Virus record (IMG/VR): IMGVR_UViG_3300000525_000005
Coordinates: 1 to 52,142 of that record
Direction: 5' to 3' (one strand)
Source of the DNA: a virus
DNA: 52,142 nucleotides
The position numbers were made by a program, and so were the translations under genes. Positions 41,301 through 51,511 of this stretch are shown here, in pieces. Below the pieces are notes generated by a model that worked only from the letters and a program-made list of their open reading frames with translations, made no database searches and was not told where the DNA came from. How positions within the stretch are numbered: position 1 is the first letter of the stretch; the number at the start of each line of letters is the position of its first letter.

Positions 41301-44300
41301 AATAGATTTGCTGAAAACCATGAGTCTAAAAGTGAGTTAATTCAAAGATTAATACCTAAATCTAGTCGTGCTAACCCTATTAAGATTGCCCCTAATGAAG
41401 ATGGTTTATGGGTAGATGCGACTAAGTTTACAGATGCGGAATACAAAGCTGCTAGAGGTACAGAAGTTCGTGGTAGTAATAAGATGACTACTGCTATCGC
41501 AAAAGAATCTGAAGTGTTATCTAATCTAAGAGATGCTTGGGAAACCAGTACCACTACGATGATGGAGGGTGTAACTCCGTCTGTAGCAAAGACTCCAACT
41601 AAGGTTAAAACTCCTAATGTACCTGTAAATCAGACACCTACGCCTACGGCTCCAGTGTCCTCTACTAAATACTCACCAGTGGATAATTCTCAAGCAACTC
41701 CTGAAGGTGGATTTTACTTAGGAAGAGTAAAAGATGCAGAGGGTATAACTTCTAGTATGTCTATTATAAACCCTAATAAAGATGGGTCTGCTGATAATAT
41801 TGGTAAGCCTGGTTGGTTGGGTGATCAGAATAAGAACAAACCTGTAAGTACCTATATTACTGACTTTAAAGAGTACGCCAGTAAGTACGAAAAGTTTGTA
41901 CCTCAACTTATAGAAGACCTATCCAAAGACCTATATGGCTATGTAAAACCTGCTAATAATTCAGAGACTAACTTCTTAGCTGACATGTCAGAGATGATTG
42001 AAGGAAAGTCTAAAGAAGAAGTTTCTGAACTTGTTAAACGTATCCAAAGTTATACTAAGAAGGGTGGTATTAAATTAGAAACAGCCATTACTGAGAAAGG
42101 TGGTCTAACTAATAAGATGTTAGGTTTTGATAAGGTTAATGAATTTGGTTTAAACACAACCACAGACGAAACCCTATCAGAAAATAAAGCTCAAATAGAT
42201 AATATGCTTGCTGATAATCCCAATACTGATTTCCCAAGTACAGGTCTTGGTGCCAATATACAGGCATCAGCTCCTAAGACGTTCCAGTACCTCAATGAGA
42301 AGCTTAAGAGTGAGTTAGGGGTAAACAATGCTGAACTGATTAAGAACGCTACTACAGAGCCTATAGAGAGTAAAAAACGTAGCTCTATTAAGGCAGGAAA
42401 GAAGGCTGGAAAAGCATCTGCTCCTATTAAGCCTACTAAGACTCCTAATGAGAAATCTAATAAGAGTGCAACTGGTGATAAGGAATACACAAACCAATAC
42501 ACTCACACAGAGAAGAGCACAGATGAGGTGTGGGAAATTCTTATTAATAGAAACAGTGAAACTAATGAGATTGAGGATGTATCCCTAGTACAAGGAACTG
42601 AGCCAGTTGAATCATTTACTACACCTAGTAAGACAATGAGTGATGAAGCGGTAATCAAATGGTTACAACAGGGCCCTGAGAAAGTAACTGGTATTTATAC
42701 TCAAACCAACTATAACTTAGAGTCAGTAGTTGAGCCTGAGATGAAAACTGAGTATGTAGGTAAAACACTTCTACCTACTGATGTGGTGAGTAAGGTAAAT
42801 AAATTAGTTGATGTAATGTCTAACTTTATAAATGATTTAGATATGAAGAACATTACTACCAAAGATAAGGCTCTATACACAAGTATCATTAATACATTAA
42901 ACAACTTTAACCCTAACTTAAAACTAAAGATCTCTAAACAAGGTGAGAATTCTTATGATGTTAAGACTAATACTATTACCGTTAATCCTTCTAACGGTGA
43001 ACATATACTCAAAGGGATAGCTAGACTCTCCATTGAGAGTAGTACCTCTAATGTAGTAAATGCTTTAGAGGGTACGGGTACTGATAACCTATCTTATAAG
43101 GGATCTGAGTTAGTTAAATTAAATAAGGATATCACCTATATAAAACAGATCATTAATAGAAATGGTTTATTAGGTACAGATGAAAAATTGGATATTAACT
43201 TACGTAAACGTCTGTTGAATGCGCTGAGCTCTAACAGTAATTTACTGAGTGCTGCGACTACTGATACTGAGATAATGGAATACCTTCAGTCTATTAGTTA
43301 TAACTTAGAAAATAATAAAGCTAAGAGTAGTGTATTTAAGAAGATTGTGGATTCATTACGTTCATTCTTTAAGATTGGTAATAACAATGAAATAGCAACT
43401 ATGTATGACAAGTTGTTAGAGATAACAGCCCGTGCTGCTCAAGTACAGGCCATGAATAAAGAAGTTAGTTTTAATAATACTGAGGAGGGTAAAGCAAGCA
43501 TATTCCAGAATATGTTAGAAGCCAATTCTGATGAGGAAATGGCAAAATCTTATTATTCACGGAATAACTTATTGGCTAAGTTTAAACAAGTAACCAGTAA
43601 GGGTAAACCATTATCAGGAGTGGCTAATCTTGCGTCTAAGCTCAAGTTAGACTTAATGCAGGGGATTAACACTCTTGCAAATTTAAGTCCCTCTAGAGCT
43701 CAACGAGAGCAGATGGAAGACTTCCTGAAGTTTAGAGATGAGCTTGCTATACATCTTATGGATACCTTTGTCCAAAAGAAAATCACATACAATGATGATG
43801 GGTCAGTGAAAAACGATTTCAGCTCACAAGATTTGAAGTCTCATCTAATGGATGCTGAAGGTAACATTGATGAGAATACTCTTACGGCTGCTGCTTTAGC
43901 TGCTTATGATTGGTCAAGTGAGTATGGCAATAAAACCATAAACTTAGATAAAGATATTCGTAAGTTACTTAACCTAGATCCTGAATCTAAAGATAGTATA
44001 CCTAGTCATATAAGAGATCAGTATATTGATGGGGTTATGATTAAGAATACTCAGAGTTCTAGTTTGGGTAATAAGACTTTGCAGTTATTAAATATTCAAT
44101 CAAATCTTAAAGGTAGTATAGAAGTAGAGTCTGAGCTTGCTAATAGTATTGGCGAGTGGATTGTTAACTCTATGCAGTCTGCTGACTTAATTCACATGAG
44201 AACAATGTCTTCTGATACTCACATACAGAATATAACTGATGTAGGTGGTGAGTTAGTCTCTAATAGTGGTAATGACTCCAAGGATATTAATGATAGTAAT

Positions 44301-47300
44301 GGTTTAATTACGTTCATATCTACTGTTGATAAAGACAGTAAGAATAGGAATCCAAGACTACAGGAAATAGTAGATGCAAGTAGAGGTACTCTTAACTACA
44401 TGCAGAGTATCTTTGGTAGTGAAATTGGTTTAGTCAGTCCTTTAATGAAGAAGCCAGAGGAAACCAAAAAGTCTATTAGAGGTACATCTAAGAATATTAG
44501 TGATATGCAAGCTGCTGATATGGCAGTCATGCAAGATGAGCCTATGCGTGTAAACGATGATTCTTATGATGCTCTTATGTTAGTTATGGAAAAGTTCCGT
44601 GGTGATGCATTAGTAATGATGGAAGCTGAAGTAACTGATGAACAGTTAGCTGCTGAACACGTAAGTGATAGGCATAGCGTTCAATCTGCTGCTGAAGGAC
44701 AGTTCCGTGAGATAGAGAACATGATGGACTTTGTGGGTACTCTAGGTAAGGACAGTACTGGCAACAGAGAAGAGTTCTTTGATAGTGTTTATGGTGCTAA
44801 GAATAATCGTATGCACTATGGCTCTAATATGGTTAACTTTCAGTTGAGTAAGATACATAGATCTGTTGTGGAATACGGTAACTTTAAGTCTGAGATAGAT
44901 ATCTCTCAATGGAATGAGTCTACTCCTAACTGGTTCAACGAAGATGGCACTACAAGTGATCTTGGTTTAATGTTACGTGGGATTATGGAGCAAGCTGAAG
45001 GTACTGAGAATTTAATTAGAGAGGCTTTAAAAGGTACTGCATTCTCTCAGGGATTCACTGTAGATAAATTACCTAGTGAAGTAGCTCTTGATCCGTTTTT
45101 TGATTATTTAAATTCAGATCCTCAAGTACTCAAAGCAATAGATGCTATGGATATATTGATGAACAATCCTAATAAGTTCAACCAATTGGATATGGATAGC
45201 ATAACTGAGCTGGTAAGTTTTTGGGAAGGTGGAGCTGGTTCATTCAGAGTATTATCTGAGCTAACAAAGCTAATGAAAGCATCTAAGAAAGGTGATACCA
45301 AAATTACTACCTCTATTGGTGTTGGTTCTGATGGTGTTAATAATGGTATCGCTATCAGTACTATTCAAATGGGTGTGGCTAAAGCCAGATTCTTAGCTCA
45401 GGTAGGTATTATCACTACTGCTGAAGAATACTCGCAAGTGAAAGGTTACTTTGATACACGTAAGATTAAAGATTTAGGTGATTACTACGAAGGTTTAAAG
45501 ACCATATTACTACCTTACCTAGAGTCGCAGACAGGTGTGGCTAAGTCTATGATTGATCTTAATACTAGTATCAAAGAACGTAAGTTCATGAAGGCTATAC
45601 TAATACCGTTTGGTTATAGTGCTGGTAATAAAAGATTAGAACAGATTGCTTTTAGTCAGGTACTAGAAGATATTAAAGGGTCATTTAAGAAACTTGCTGC
45701 TATGGATGAGACAAGCCAGAAAGCCATTGATCTTAAATTACAGCTGGAATCTGATTTATCTAATGTTATTGGATCTAAAGTAAACCTACCTCAAGGGAAA
45801 GCTGTATTAGAATATTGGTTTGATAACAAACAGATCAAGGCTATGAAAGAAGTGCATAGTTCAGGTATATCTGAAGCTATTCTTGAATCTATAGAAGAGT
45901 ACGCTGGTACATTCATCTTAGAACGTAATCGTAACGTGAAGATGCAAGGTGCTAACTCTGAAGCTTATTTAGTTATTAAAAGAGAGGCAGAGTATAAAGC
46001 TAAGGAAGCTTATGTAGAGTCGTTGAAAGAGTCTGACCTATACAAAGACATGCCTGATAAACAGGTTAGGGCCATTGTTGAAGCTGAAGGAATGCCTGCT
46101 GCTTATTACATGGAGAATGCAGAAAGTGTATTAGCTAAGATTAGACCAAGTGTTAGAACCCCATTCAATAATCTAACTGAGGATAGTGATTCTGACTTCA
46201 ACATGATGAGAGATAAGAAAACTCTTAAGGGTAACCCTAATAGTAGTACAGCAGGTAAGAGAGTATCTGATGGTAACTTAGAGTCATCTACAGTAGCCTC
46301 ATCTATTATGAGAATGATAGAGGAGTCTGTAGGGATCACTGTGAGCTCTGCTCAAGTTCAAGGTGTAGATGCTTTCATTGCTGCTTGGGCCAGTGCTAGG
46401 GGCGGTAAGGTAAACCGTAACATCCATGACCAAGGTGATAGTGGTGTAAGTAACTATATGACTATGGGGCAAGCACAGAACCAAGCTACCTTTGAAGCAT
46501 TGAAGATATACCATGTACAGGCAGAGTCATACTCTAGTTTAAAACGTACTCTTAAGAGTATGACAGAACTACTAGAGAACGAGGAAATAAGTAGAGCTAC
46601 CTATGAAGAGGGTATCAAGAAAATGGTGGAAGGTTTAATAGGCAATAAAGGCCTAGAAACTGCTATAAGTGAGGCAAGGGATGGAGGAATAGTTAGTGAT
46701 TCATCTACAATGAGTCAAGTATTTACAGCTGTCTATTTACCTATCTTTAGTGATTTTAATCAATCAGTTAAAGATGCTGAGTATAATAAACTAGATACCC
46801 TCAAAACTATGAGAGTCGTTCAACAGTATGCTGGTGAGAATGCTGAATATTTAGTTACTGATGCTGATAGAGCTTCAGTAGATCTAGAGTATGCAAAAGT
46901 AGATTCTAAGATACAAAATATGAAAGACACTATTTATGAAGTAGGTACATCTTTAAGTAAAGTATACGAAGATACTGATAGTAGTATTAATACAGAAGAA
47001 GATACCCAACCAAAGGTTCATGAAATTGAATCTTTACTAGCCCAATTCGTATCTAAAAGTAATAAAACTGGGGATCCAATATCTGACGTAGAGAGTAGTC
47101 TATTTCGTTATGTAATAGATGCTATGAAGTCTGTTAATCCAGACCTAAAAGTAACTATCAGTAAGGAAGAGGGTATTAAAAGTAATGGTTATTATAAACC
47201 TACTACTAATGAGATTGTCTTACTTGAAAGTATGATGATGAGATCTACTCCAAGAGAAGCAGCAGCCGTACTAGTACATGAAGTAGTACATGCTATAACT

Positions 47301-50300
47301 ACTAATAAGATGCTTTATTCTATGGATCCAGAGGTGAGAGCTGCTTTCAATGAATTGCAACTTATGCATACAGAACTAGCAGCTAAGGCACCCAAAAGAA
47401 TGACAGAGAAAGGTGGAACTCTTGAGAACGTATTTGAGATGATTGCCTACGGTATGACTGAAGCCAAGCATATGAAATGGATAGTTGCTAACCTTAATGG
47501 TAAAGACTATGCAATGAGTAATACTGTCAGTGAGAGAGCAACTAACCTTGAAAGGTTCATGGGAGCTGTTAAGACTTTCTTGTTTGGTGATAAGCAAAGA
47601 AAGAGTAAGAAGTATTTAAAGGGTGTGGCCAACTTTTCTAGAATGCAGCAGTTGATGGATATAACCATTAAAGGGTTAACTGAGCAAGAACTCAAGGCTA
47701 GTAAAGCTGGTTTAAAGGCTAATCAATACTCTAATGCTCAACAGAGTCCTCTAGAGAACCTTAAAAGTTTATCTGAGGGGAATGTATCAAGTGAGCACGT
47801 AGAGCACCTGAACGGCATCCTAGACAGTACTATTAGTGATCGTATCAATAGAAGTCCAGAGGATGAGACAATGGTACAGGGTATCATTGATAACATATCT
47901 CAGAGAGCTATAGCAGCAGGGTTCAGACTTAGCGATAAAGAGCTGTATACCATGGAGATTGTTAAAGCCATAACTAATAGCTATCTAGAGAAGAATAGTG
48001 GATCTAAGAGTGCACAAGAGCTACGTGAGGTGTTTAAGAATGTAACTAAACAGCTTACTAGAGAAAGTTTCTTAAGTGACTCTAGTACAGCTACAGCGAG
48101 TGATATTGCTATTGCCCAGCGTAAGCTGAACTATGTTATGGCTCAGGATGCTAAAAACTATAAGGAGCAAGTAGAACGTTTTACTGCTCTTGCTGCTACT
48201 AGTGAAGAGTTTAGAACATTGGTAGATAGTTTAAGTAGTGAGCGTAAGAGTGATCGTCAAGGTACGTGGTTTGATAAGTTGATGGCTGCTCTTGAGAATA
48301 TGTTCAGATTTACCACTGGCAAAGTATTAGGAACCAATGGGCCCAATAGCCAGCAAGTAGACCAATTAATGAATCACTTGTCTAAGATTAATGAGAGAGC
48401 TCTCAGTAATAATATGAGCAAAATAGACACTATGTACACGGAGTCTCTAAAGGTAATTACTACCCCCTTAAACTGGACAACTAATAAATTGATTGACGGT
48501 ATCTTCCAAGCAGTAGATATGAGTACAAGTGTCTTACCAGCTAATAGTGGATTAGCAGCAGCAACTAGAGCTATGACTAAAGCTAGAAAGACAGGTATCA
48601 ATGAGATTGGTGAACAGCTCATTAGAAATAATGCAGCAATGGGGCCCAACAGCAACACCAGCGGTAGACAGTCAGGATGGGGTGAATTCTTAAATGAGTT
48701 AGTTCGTACTAAAGGTATGAAAGCTACTGTAGAAGAATTGATCCGTATGACTAATAAGGTAGGTCAAACCAGGGATACTGTTAAGAAGAATACTGTTAGA
48801 GCTTTAATGAAAGTTTTCTCTAATAATGGAGAAGACCTAACCGTTGCTGAAAATAATTCCTTGACTCAGGTAATACTAAGAACTGATATAGGGAGTTTAC
48901 TTGGTAAAGGGTATCAAGTAGCTAGAGTCATGAAGTTAATTAGGAATCCTCAAGAGCGTGCATTAGAAGTCTCTAAATTAGAAACTCAGATACTTGGTTT
49001 CAGTAATGGTAATGACATGATCCTTCAGACTAAATCACTAGCTCTGTACATGGCTAAAGAAGAGAGTAGTGAGCACTTAGTTAAGAACGCAGAAAACATT
49101 GCTATTGGTAAGGACAGTTGGTATGAGACTGATATGTCTAATATGAATACTGATATAAGAGACGCTGTTGATAGCCTAGCAAGCCTATATGCTATTGATT
49201 ATGCAGACCAGACTCACAGAACTACTTTAATAGACTTGATGAGTAGAGAAGAAGAAGGAGTTAAAGCCATACTTCAAACTCATAAGGACATTGCAATAGA
49301 AGCTAAAAAAGGGTTTAGTGAGAACCCTTACAGCTATATCAAAGGTTACTCACCGCAGCTAACTAATCCACTTAAATCATTGGTCTTTTCAGAGACTAAG
49401 AAAGAGATTGATGAGCTAAAATTAAAAGGATGGGTTGAGGTATCAGATAGTAGACTTAAGCAAGATAGGTCAGATAATACTGATGCAAGGTCGTTAATGT
49501 TCCACGATGATATGTTATATCAAGATTATGTATCTGGTGCTTTAGATATGAAAGATACTCATGCAAAAGGTACTACAGTCTACAATCTTAGTTCTTTAAA
49601 TGATCTTAATAGAGTTCAGAGAGTCAAGATGCAGGCAAGACGTTCTAGAGTTAATAGTACTGATTATATGAGTTTTGACCCTAGAAAGGAGACTAAGAGT
49701 AATCTAATAGCTGCTTATAATAGTGAAGGTGTTGTTATGAGTTATGGTTATGAGATGGGTGGTAACTTAAGGGATACTTACTTAGAACGTAATAATAATG
49801 GTTTTGAAATGTTAGGAACCATGCAAAGTGATGCTAAGTTTAAACCAACTATTGCGGAGTCTCAAAGAGAAGTAGCAAGGGCATTACACACAGACTTTGG
49901 TAAATCTTATGGTACAGACCCAAGACAGTATGTGACATTAGACCCTAACTCTAAAGATCCCAATGTTCAGACTATGTGGAAAATGATGCCTTACGCTTTC
50001 AAAGAGGAGGCTACTAAACTGTTTGGTAAGGACAATCCTATAGTAGTAAGGTCTAACGTTTACAACGCAGTATTTGGATTTAAAGCTTACTCTATATCTG
50101 ACATGTTTGATGCAGTTAAAACAGATAATAGCAACACAGCAGAGAAACTAGCAGTTACAGTAGCCAAAGCTGTTATGGGAGAGAAAGCACAAACTAAAGT
50201 ACTTCAAGCTGAAAGGTTATACCAAAAAGGTATTGATAAGATGAAGAGCTTTATTGTTATCCGTAATCATGCAGTATTGATGGGTAACATTATTGCTAAC

Positions 50301-51107
50301 TCACTACTTCTTTCACTACATGGTGTACCACCAGCACAACAAATGAAGGATATGATTAGTGTATGGCGTAATGGTGGTAACTATAGAAAACTTGCCAGTA
50401 GAATTACAGAGATAGATACTGAACTATCAATTAATCAGTCTAGACCTAAAGAGGTTAGTAGATTGAATAGAGAGAAGAATATCGCTCTAAAAGAGATGGA
50501 ACAAAATCCTATGCACACGTTTATGGAAGCGGGATTGATGTCTACTATTGTAGAGGACATTGGAGTTAATACTGAGGATACTGGTTTCAAGTCTGATCTA
50601 GATAAGAAGATAGAGGAACTAGAAGGATACGTACCTGAGCAAGTAAGAACAGCATTTGAATGGGTTGTTATGAGTCCTGGTACTCCATTACATGATTTTA
50701 TGAAGCACTCTACACAGTTCTCTGATTTAGCTGCTAAGTACTCATTGGCTAATCATGTAATGAAAGATGGTACTTCAATGAAAGATGCTATTACTTTAGC
50801 TCAGGATAACTTCATTAATTATGACGTACCTACAGGTAAAGGTATTGACTACATGAATAGAATGGGTTTATTCATGTTTACTAAATTCTTTATTAGATTC
50901 CAACAAGTTCTTATGAATAGGTTAGATCAGAAGGCTGGTAGTACGATTGCACAGCATGTAGGTATGGAATACTTCACAGGATTATCAGGTGTCTTAGACC
51001 CATTAGCAATTACTAGATTGGGTAATAGTCCGTTAGAAGCAGGAATATTTAATTATGGTAATGCATTTGGGAATATATCTACTATTGATTTTATAACAGG
51101 TACGTAA
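38343..51107 (+). CDS. Giant virion RNA polymerase (N4 gp50-type) with peptidoglycan-degrading domains
   Basis: 4254 residues from the ATG at 38343 (a GTG at 38334 is also in frame); N4 vRNAP is 3500. Domains in order: lytic transglycosylase (about 543-650, catalytic E572 in VQAESAFDP, then GLMQLMP and AYNWGMGNV); an M15-like hydrolase (H747, H751, D754 in AHNDGHAGD, H802 in IHFG); a helical region; T7-like polymerase motifs R2156 (NNRMHYG), motif A D2330 (SDGVNNGIAIS), motif B R2413/K2417/Y2425, motif C D2696 (IHDQ); an HExxH domain (HEVVH 2979-2983); then a long helical tail. It should be ejected into the host and transcribe early genes. The hydrolases probably open the cell wall during entry. 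Confidence 0.93.
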   Translation: MATNNSVTDILAQARINAPATVREAQNSAKNRLAQISGVDTTAAPQSSFPNYDEYEAITAQAQSEAVMQGMPLARRQDEKQKDLLSAVAGGGVGVANTVATGGALIGSGWRNIGEAFAGKQATPADEWINNTTNALGINQAQDYWNDQESSITKGKRAQLSSIMENPNIGEIERAKQTGQYYLDNPDMLGLDTAKVVPQSLMEMYIGGKFIKGSRHLNKLGAGTKAGINAGGSISLNTVNQIARNEDVELTPRNLAVAGGIGFAGGAVTKLMAGGKGFDVDGLFTGGSNNIAAASAPRAIASGFAKEFLEEATQEGPIEGGGMNYIEGNPLMQGVGGKAAQGGALGATSSFGLGLGPNILNNVASDAQLAQQRRVEQDQAVNGKPDENADVESPKYNPSRSYKQAIRDQGSNDPEVRKAALDSMKDISYKADKKMFELDEAIRAEVDPTVKADLIAQKDAFENEKLTPLKAEIKNYMNYVQKNQKELLTKIGLEIGQVQARRTALTEAASAEIEVPETSTASMNNGTPTAATAPATAPTVSPNKGKYSDLIDGKAKQYGVAPTLINAMVQAESAFDPNAKSPVGASGLMQLMPDTAEELGVHDSTNPEQNIDGGVRYIKQLQDKYKGNITHALMAYNWGMGNVDQYIADRAAGKKPRMPEETRNYVNKIKANVRSMQTNKTSSSSPSTARDPKNYLKYSNSGASRNEKLDSKLEKALGFLQDMGVTYDINSGGQSATSRGKVGSTAHNDGHAGDGVLIYKGRELHWNNKEDLPILEKIVEEAAANGINAIGAGYMGKRGKIHFGIQKNGGAWGGGGTTDSPGFKWVTDAQERGKNRKPTTPMDTTAEVQEEEDVWEDVVIEDIEELNVEESPELTANTKEMEDVKERGKAVIRNSFSTLTNDEIDNHPLMSTEQKEALRVLSGIKTEMANLRDTNKVTKDIMEGDQKSKSGDPQTRHLGVKQYNEILTQAVAVNDVETVNKYMGFLNRFAENHESKSELIQRLIPKSSRANPIKIAPNEDGLWVDATKFTDAEYKAARGTEVRGSNKMTTAIAKESEVLSNLRDAWETSTTTMMEGVTPSVAKTPTKVKTPNVPVNQTPTPTAPVSSTKYSPVDNSQATPEGGFYLGRVKDAEGITSSMSIINPNKDGSADNIGKPGWLGDQNKNKPVSTYITDFKEYASKYEKFVPQLIEDLSKDLYGYVKPANNSETNFLADMSEMIEGKSKEEVSELVKRIQSYTKKGGIKLETAITEKGGLTNKMLGFDKVNEFGLNTTTDETLSENKAQIDNMLADNPNTDFPSTGLGANIQASAPKTFQYLNEKLKSELGVNNAELIKNATTEPIESKKRSSIKAGKKAGKASAPIKPTKTPNEKSNKSATGDKEYTNQYTHTEKSTDEVWEILINRNSETNEIEDVSLVQGTEPVESFTTPSKTMSDEAVIKWLQQGPEKVTGIYTQTNYNLESVVEPEMKTEYVGKTLLPTDVVSKVNKLVDVMSNFINDLDMKNITTKDKALYTSIINTLNNFNPNLKLKISKQGENSYDVKTNTITVNPSNGEHILKGIARLSIESSTSNVVNALEGTGTDNLSYKGSELVKLNKDITYIKQIINRNGLLGTDEKLDINLRKRLLNALSSNSNLLSAATTDTEIMEYLQSISYNLENNKAKSSVFKKIVDSLRSFFKIGNNNEIATMYDKLLEITARAAQVQAMNKEVSFNNTEEGKASIFQNMLEANSDEEMAKSYYSRNNLLAKFKQVTSKGKPLSGVANLASKLKLDLMQGINTLANLSPSRAQREQMEDFLKFRDELAIHLMDTFVQKKITYNDDGSVKNDFSSQDLKSHLMDAEGNIDENTLTAAALAAYDWSSEYGNKTINLDKDIRKLLNLDPESKDSIPSHIRDQYIDGVMIKNTQSSSLGNKTLQLLNIQSNLKGSIEVESELANSIGEWIVNSMQSADLIHMRTMSSDTHIQNITDVGGELVSNSGNDSKDINDSNGLITFISTVDKDSKNRNPRLQEIVDASRGTLNYMQSIFGSEIGLVSPLMKKPEETKKSIRGTSKNISDMQAADMAVMQDEPMRVNDDSYDALMLVMEKFRGDALVMMEAEVTDEQLAAEHVSDRHSVQSAAEGQFREIENMMDFVGTLGKDSTGNREEFFDSVYGAKNNRMHYGSNMVNFQLSKIHRSVVEYGNFKSEIDISQWNESTPNWFNEDGTTSDLGLMLRGIMEQAEGTENLIREALKGTAFSQGFTVDKLPSEVALDPFFDYLNSDPQVLKAIDAMDILMNNPNKFNQLDMDSITELVSFWEGGAGSFRVLSELTKLMKASKKGDTKITTSIGVGSDGVNNGIAISTIQMGVAKARFLAQVGIITTAEEYSQVKGYFDTRKIKDLGDYYEGLKTILLPYLESQTGVAKSMIDLNTSIKERKFMKAILIPFGYSAGNKRLEQIAFSQVLEDIKGSFKKLAAMDETSQKAIDLKLQLESDLSNVIGSKVNLPQGKAVLEYWFDNKQIKAMKEVHSSGISEAILESIEEYAGTFILERNRNVKMQGANSEAYLVIKREAEYKAKEAYVESLKESDLYKDMPDKQVRAIVEAEGMPAAYYMENAESVLAKIRPSVRTPFNNLTEDSDSDFNMMRDKKTLKGNPNSSTAGKRVSDGNLESSTVASSIMRMIEESVGITVSSAQVQGVDAFIAAWASARGGKVNRNIHDQGDSGVSNYMTMGQAQNQATFEALKIYHVQAESYSSLKRTLKSMTELLENEEISRATYEEGIKKMVEGLIGNKGLETAISEARDGGIVSDSSTMSQVFTAVYLPIFSDFNQSVKDAEYNKLDTLKTMRVVQQYAGENAEYLVTDADRASVDLEYAKVDSKIQNMKDTIYEVGTSLSKVYEDTDSSINTEEDTQPKVHEIESLLAQFVSKSNKTGDPISDVESSLFRYVIDAMKSVNPDLKVTISKEEGIKSNGYYKPTTNEIVLLESMMMRSTPREAAAVLVHEVVHAITTNKMLYSMDPEVRAAFNELQLMHTELAAKAPKRMTEKGGTLENVFEMIAYGMTEAKHMKWIVANLNGKDYAMSNTVSERATNLERFMGAVKTFLFGDKQRKSKKYLKGVANFSRMQQLMDITIKGLTEQELKASKAGLKANQYSNAQQSPLENLKSLSEGNVSSEHVEHLNGILDSTISDRINRSPEDETMVQGIIDNISQRAIAAGFRLSDKELYTMEIVKAITNSYLEKNSGSKSAQELREVFKNVTKQLTRESFLSDSSTATASDIAIAQRKLNYVMAQDAKNYKEQVERFTALAATSEEFRTLVDSLSSERKSDRQGTWFDKLMAALENMFRFTTGKVLGTNGPNSQQVDQLMNHLSKINERALSNNMSKIDTMYTESLKVITTPLNWTTNKLIDGIFQAVDMSTSVLPANSGLAAATRAMTKARKTGINEIGEQLIRNNAAMGPNSNTSGRQSGWGEFLNELVRTKGMKATVEELIRMTNKVGQTRDTVKKNTVRALMKVFSNNGEDLTVAENNSLTQVILRTDIGSLLGKGYQVARVMKLIRNPQERALEVSKLETQILGFSNGNDMILQTKSLALYMAKEESSEHLVKNAENIAIGKDSWYETDMSNMNTDIRDAVDSLASLYAIDYADQTHRTTLIDLMSREEEGVKAILQTHKDIAIEAKKGFSENPYSYIKGYSPQLTNPLKSLVFSETKKEIDELKLKGWVEVSDSRLKQDRSDNTDARSLMFHDDMLYQDYVSGALDMKDTHAKGTTVYNLSSLNDLNRVQRVKMQARRSRVNSTDYMSFDPRKETKSNLIAAYNSEGVVMSYGYEMGGNLRDTYLERNNNGFEMLGTMQSDAKFKPTIAESQREVARALHTDFGKSYGTDPRQYVTLDPNSKDPNVQTMWKMMPYAFKEEATKLFGKDNPIVVRSNVYNAVFGFKAYSISDMFDAVKTDNSNTAEKLAVTVAKAVMGEKAQTKVLQAERLYQKGIDKMKSFIVIRNHAVLMGNIIANSLLLSLHGVPPAQQMKDMISVWRNGGNYRKLASRITEIDTELSINQSRPKEVSRLNREKNIALKEMEQNPMHTFMEAGLMSTIVEDIGVNTEDTGFKSDLDKKIEELEGYVPEQVRTAFEWVVMSPGTPLHDFMKHSTQFSDLAAKYSLANHVMKDGTSMKDAITLAQDNFINYDVPTGKGIDYMNRMGLFMFTKFFIRFQQVLMNRLDQKAGSTIAQHVGMEYFTGLSGVLDPLAITRLGNSPLEAGIFNYGNAFGNISTIDFITGT

Positions 51108-51176
51108 AAGTAATATTACTACTTAAGGCATGTAGAAGGTTACTATATGTCTTTCGTGGTTTATAAGGGGTTTATA

Positions 51177-51506
51177 ATGTATGAAACCATAACTATTAAA
51201 CAATATGACAGTCTTAGTATTTTATGTAGATACACAGAAGATGACGGTACTGTAACTAATTTAACAGGTACTAAAGTTGAAGTTGATGTTAAGACACTAA
51301 GCGGGATACTTATAAGTAACCTAATTGTAGATGCTAGTGATATTGGTTTAGGTGAATTTACTATTTCTTCTGACTTAGTATCTATTTACCCGGGTAAGTA
51401 CTTAATAGATATCTTATTTACAGATTTATTAAGTGAGGATAGGGTAGCTAGTGAGACTTTCCAATTACTTGTTAATCCGTCAATAACAATTCCCAGAGGG
51501 ATTTAA
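51177..51506 (+). CDS. Small beta-rich tail-associated protein
   Basis: 109 residues from the ATG at 51177 after AAGGGGTTTATA; an in-frame ATG at 51147 has no ribosome binding site. The sequence alternates short beta strands (ITIKQYDSLSILC, VEVDVKTLSG, YLIDILFTD) and resembles N-terminal baseplate/fibre modules such as BppU-type domains. It lies directly in front of a repeat fibre gene. A tail or fibre attachment role is inferred. Confidence 0.6.
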   Translation: MYETITIKQYDSLSILCRYTEDDGTVTNLTGTKVEVDVKTLSGILISNLIVDASDIGLGEFTISSDLVSIYPGKYLIDILFTDLLSEDRVASETFQLLVNPSITIPRGI

Positions 51507-51511
51507 TCATA

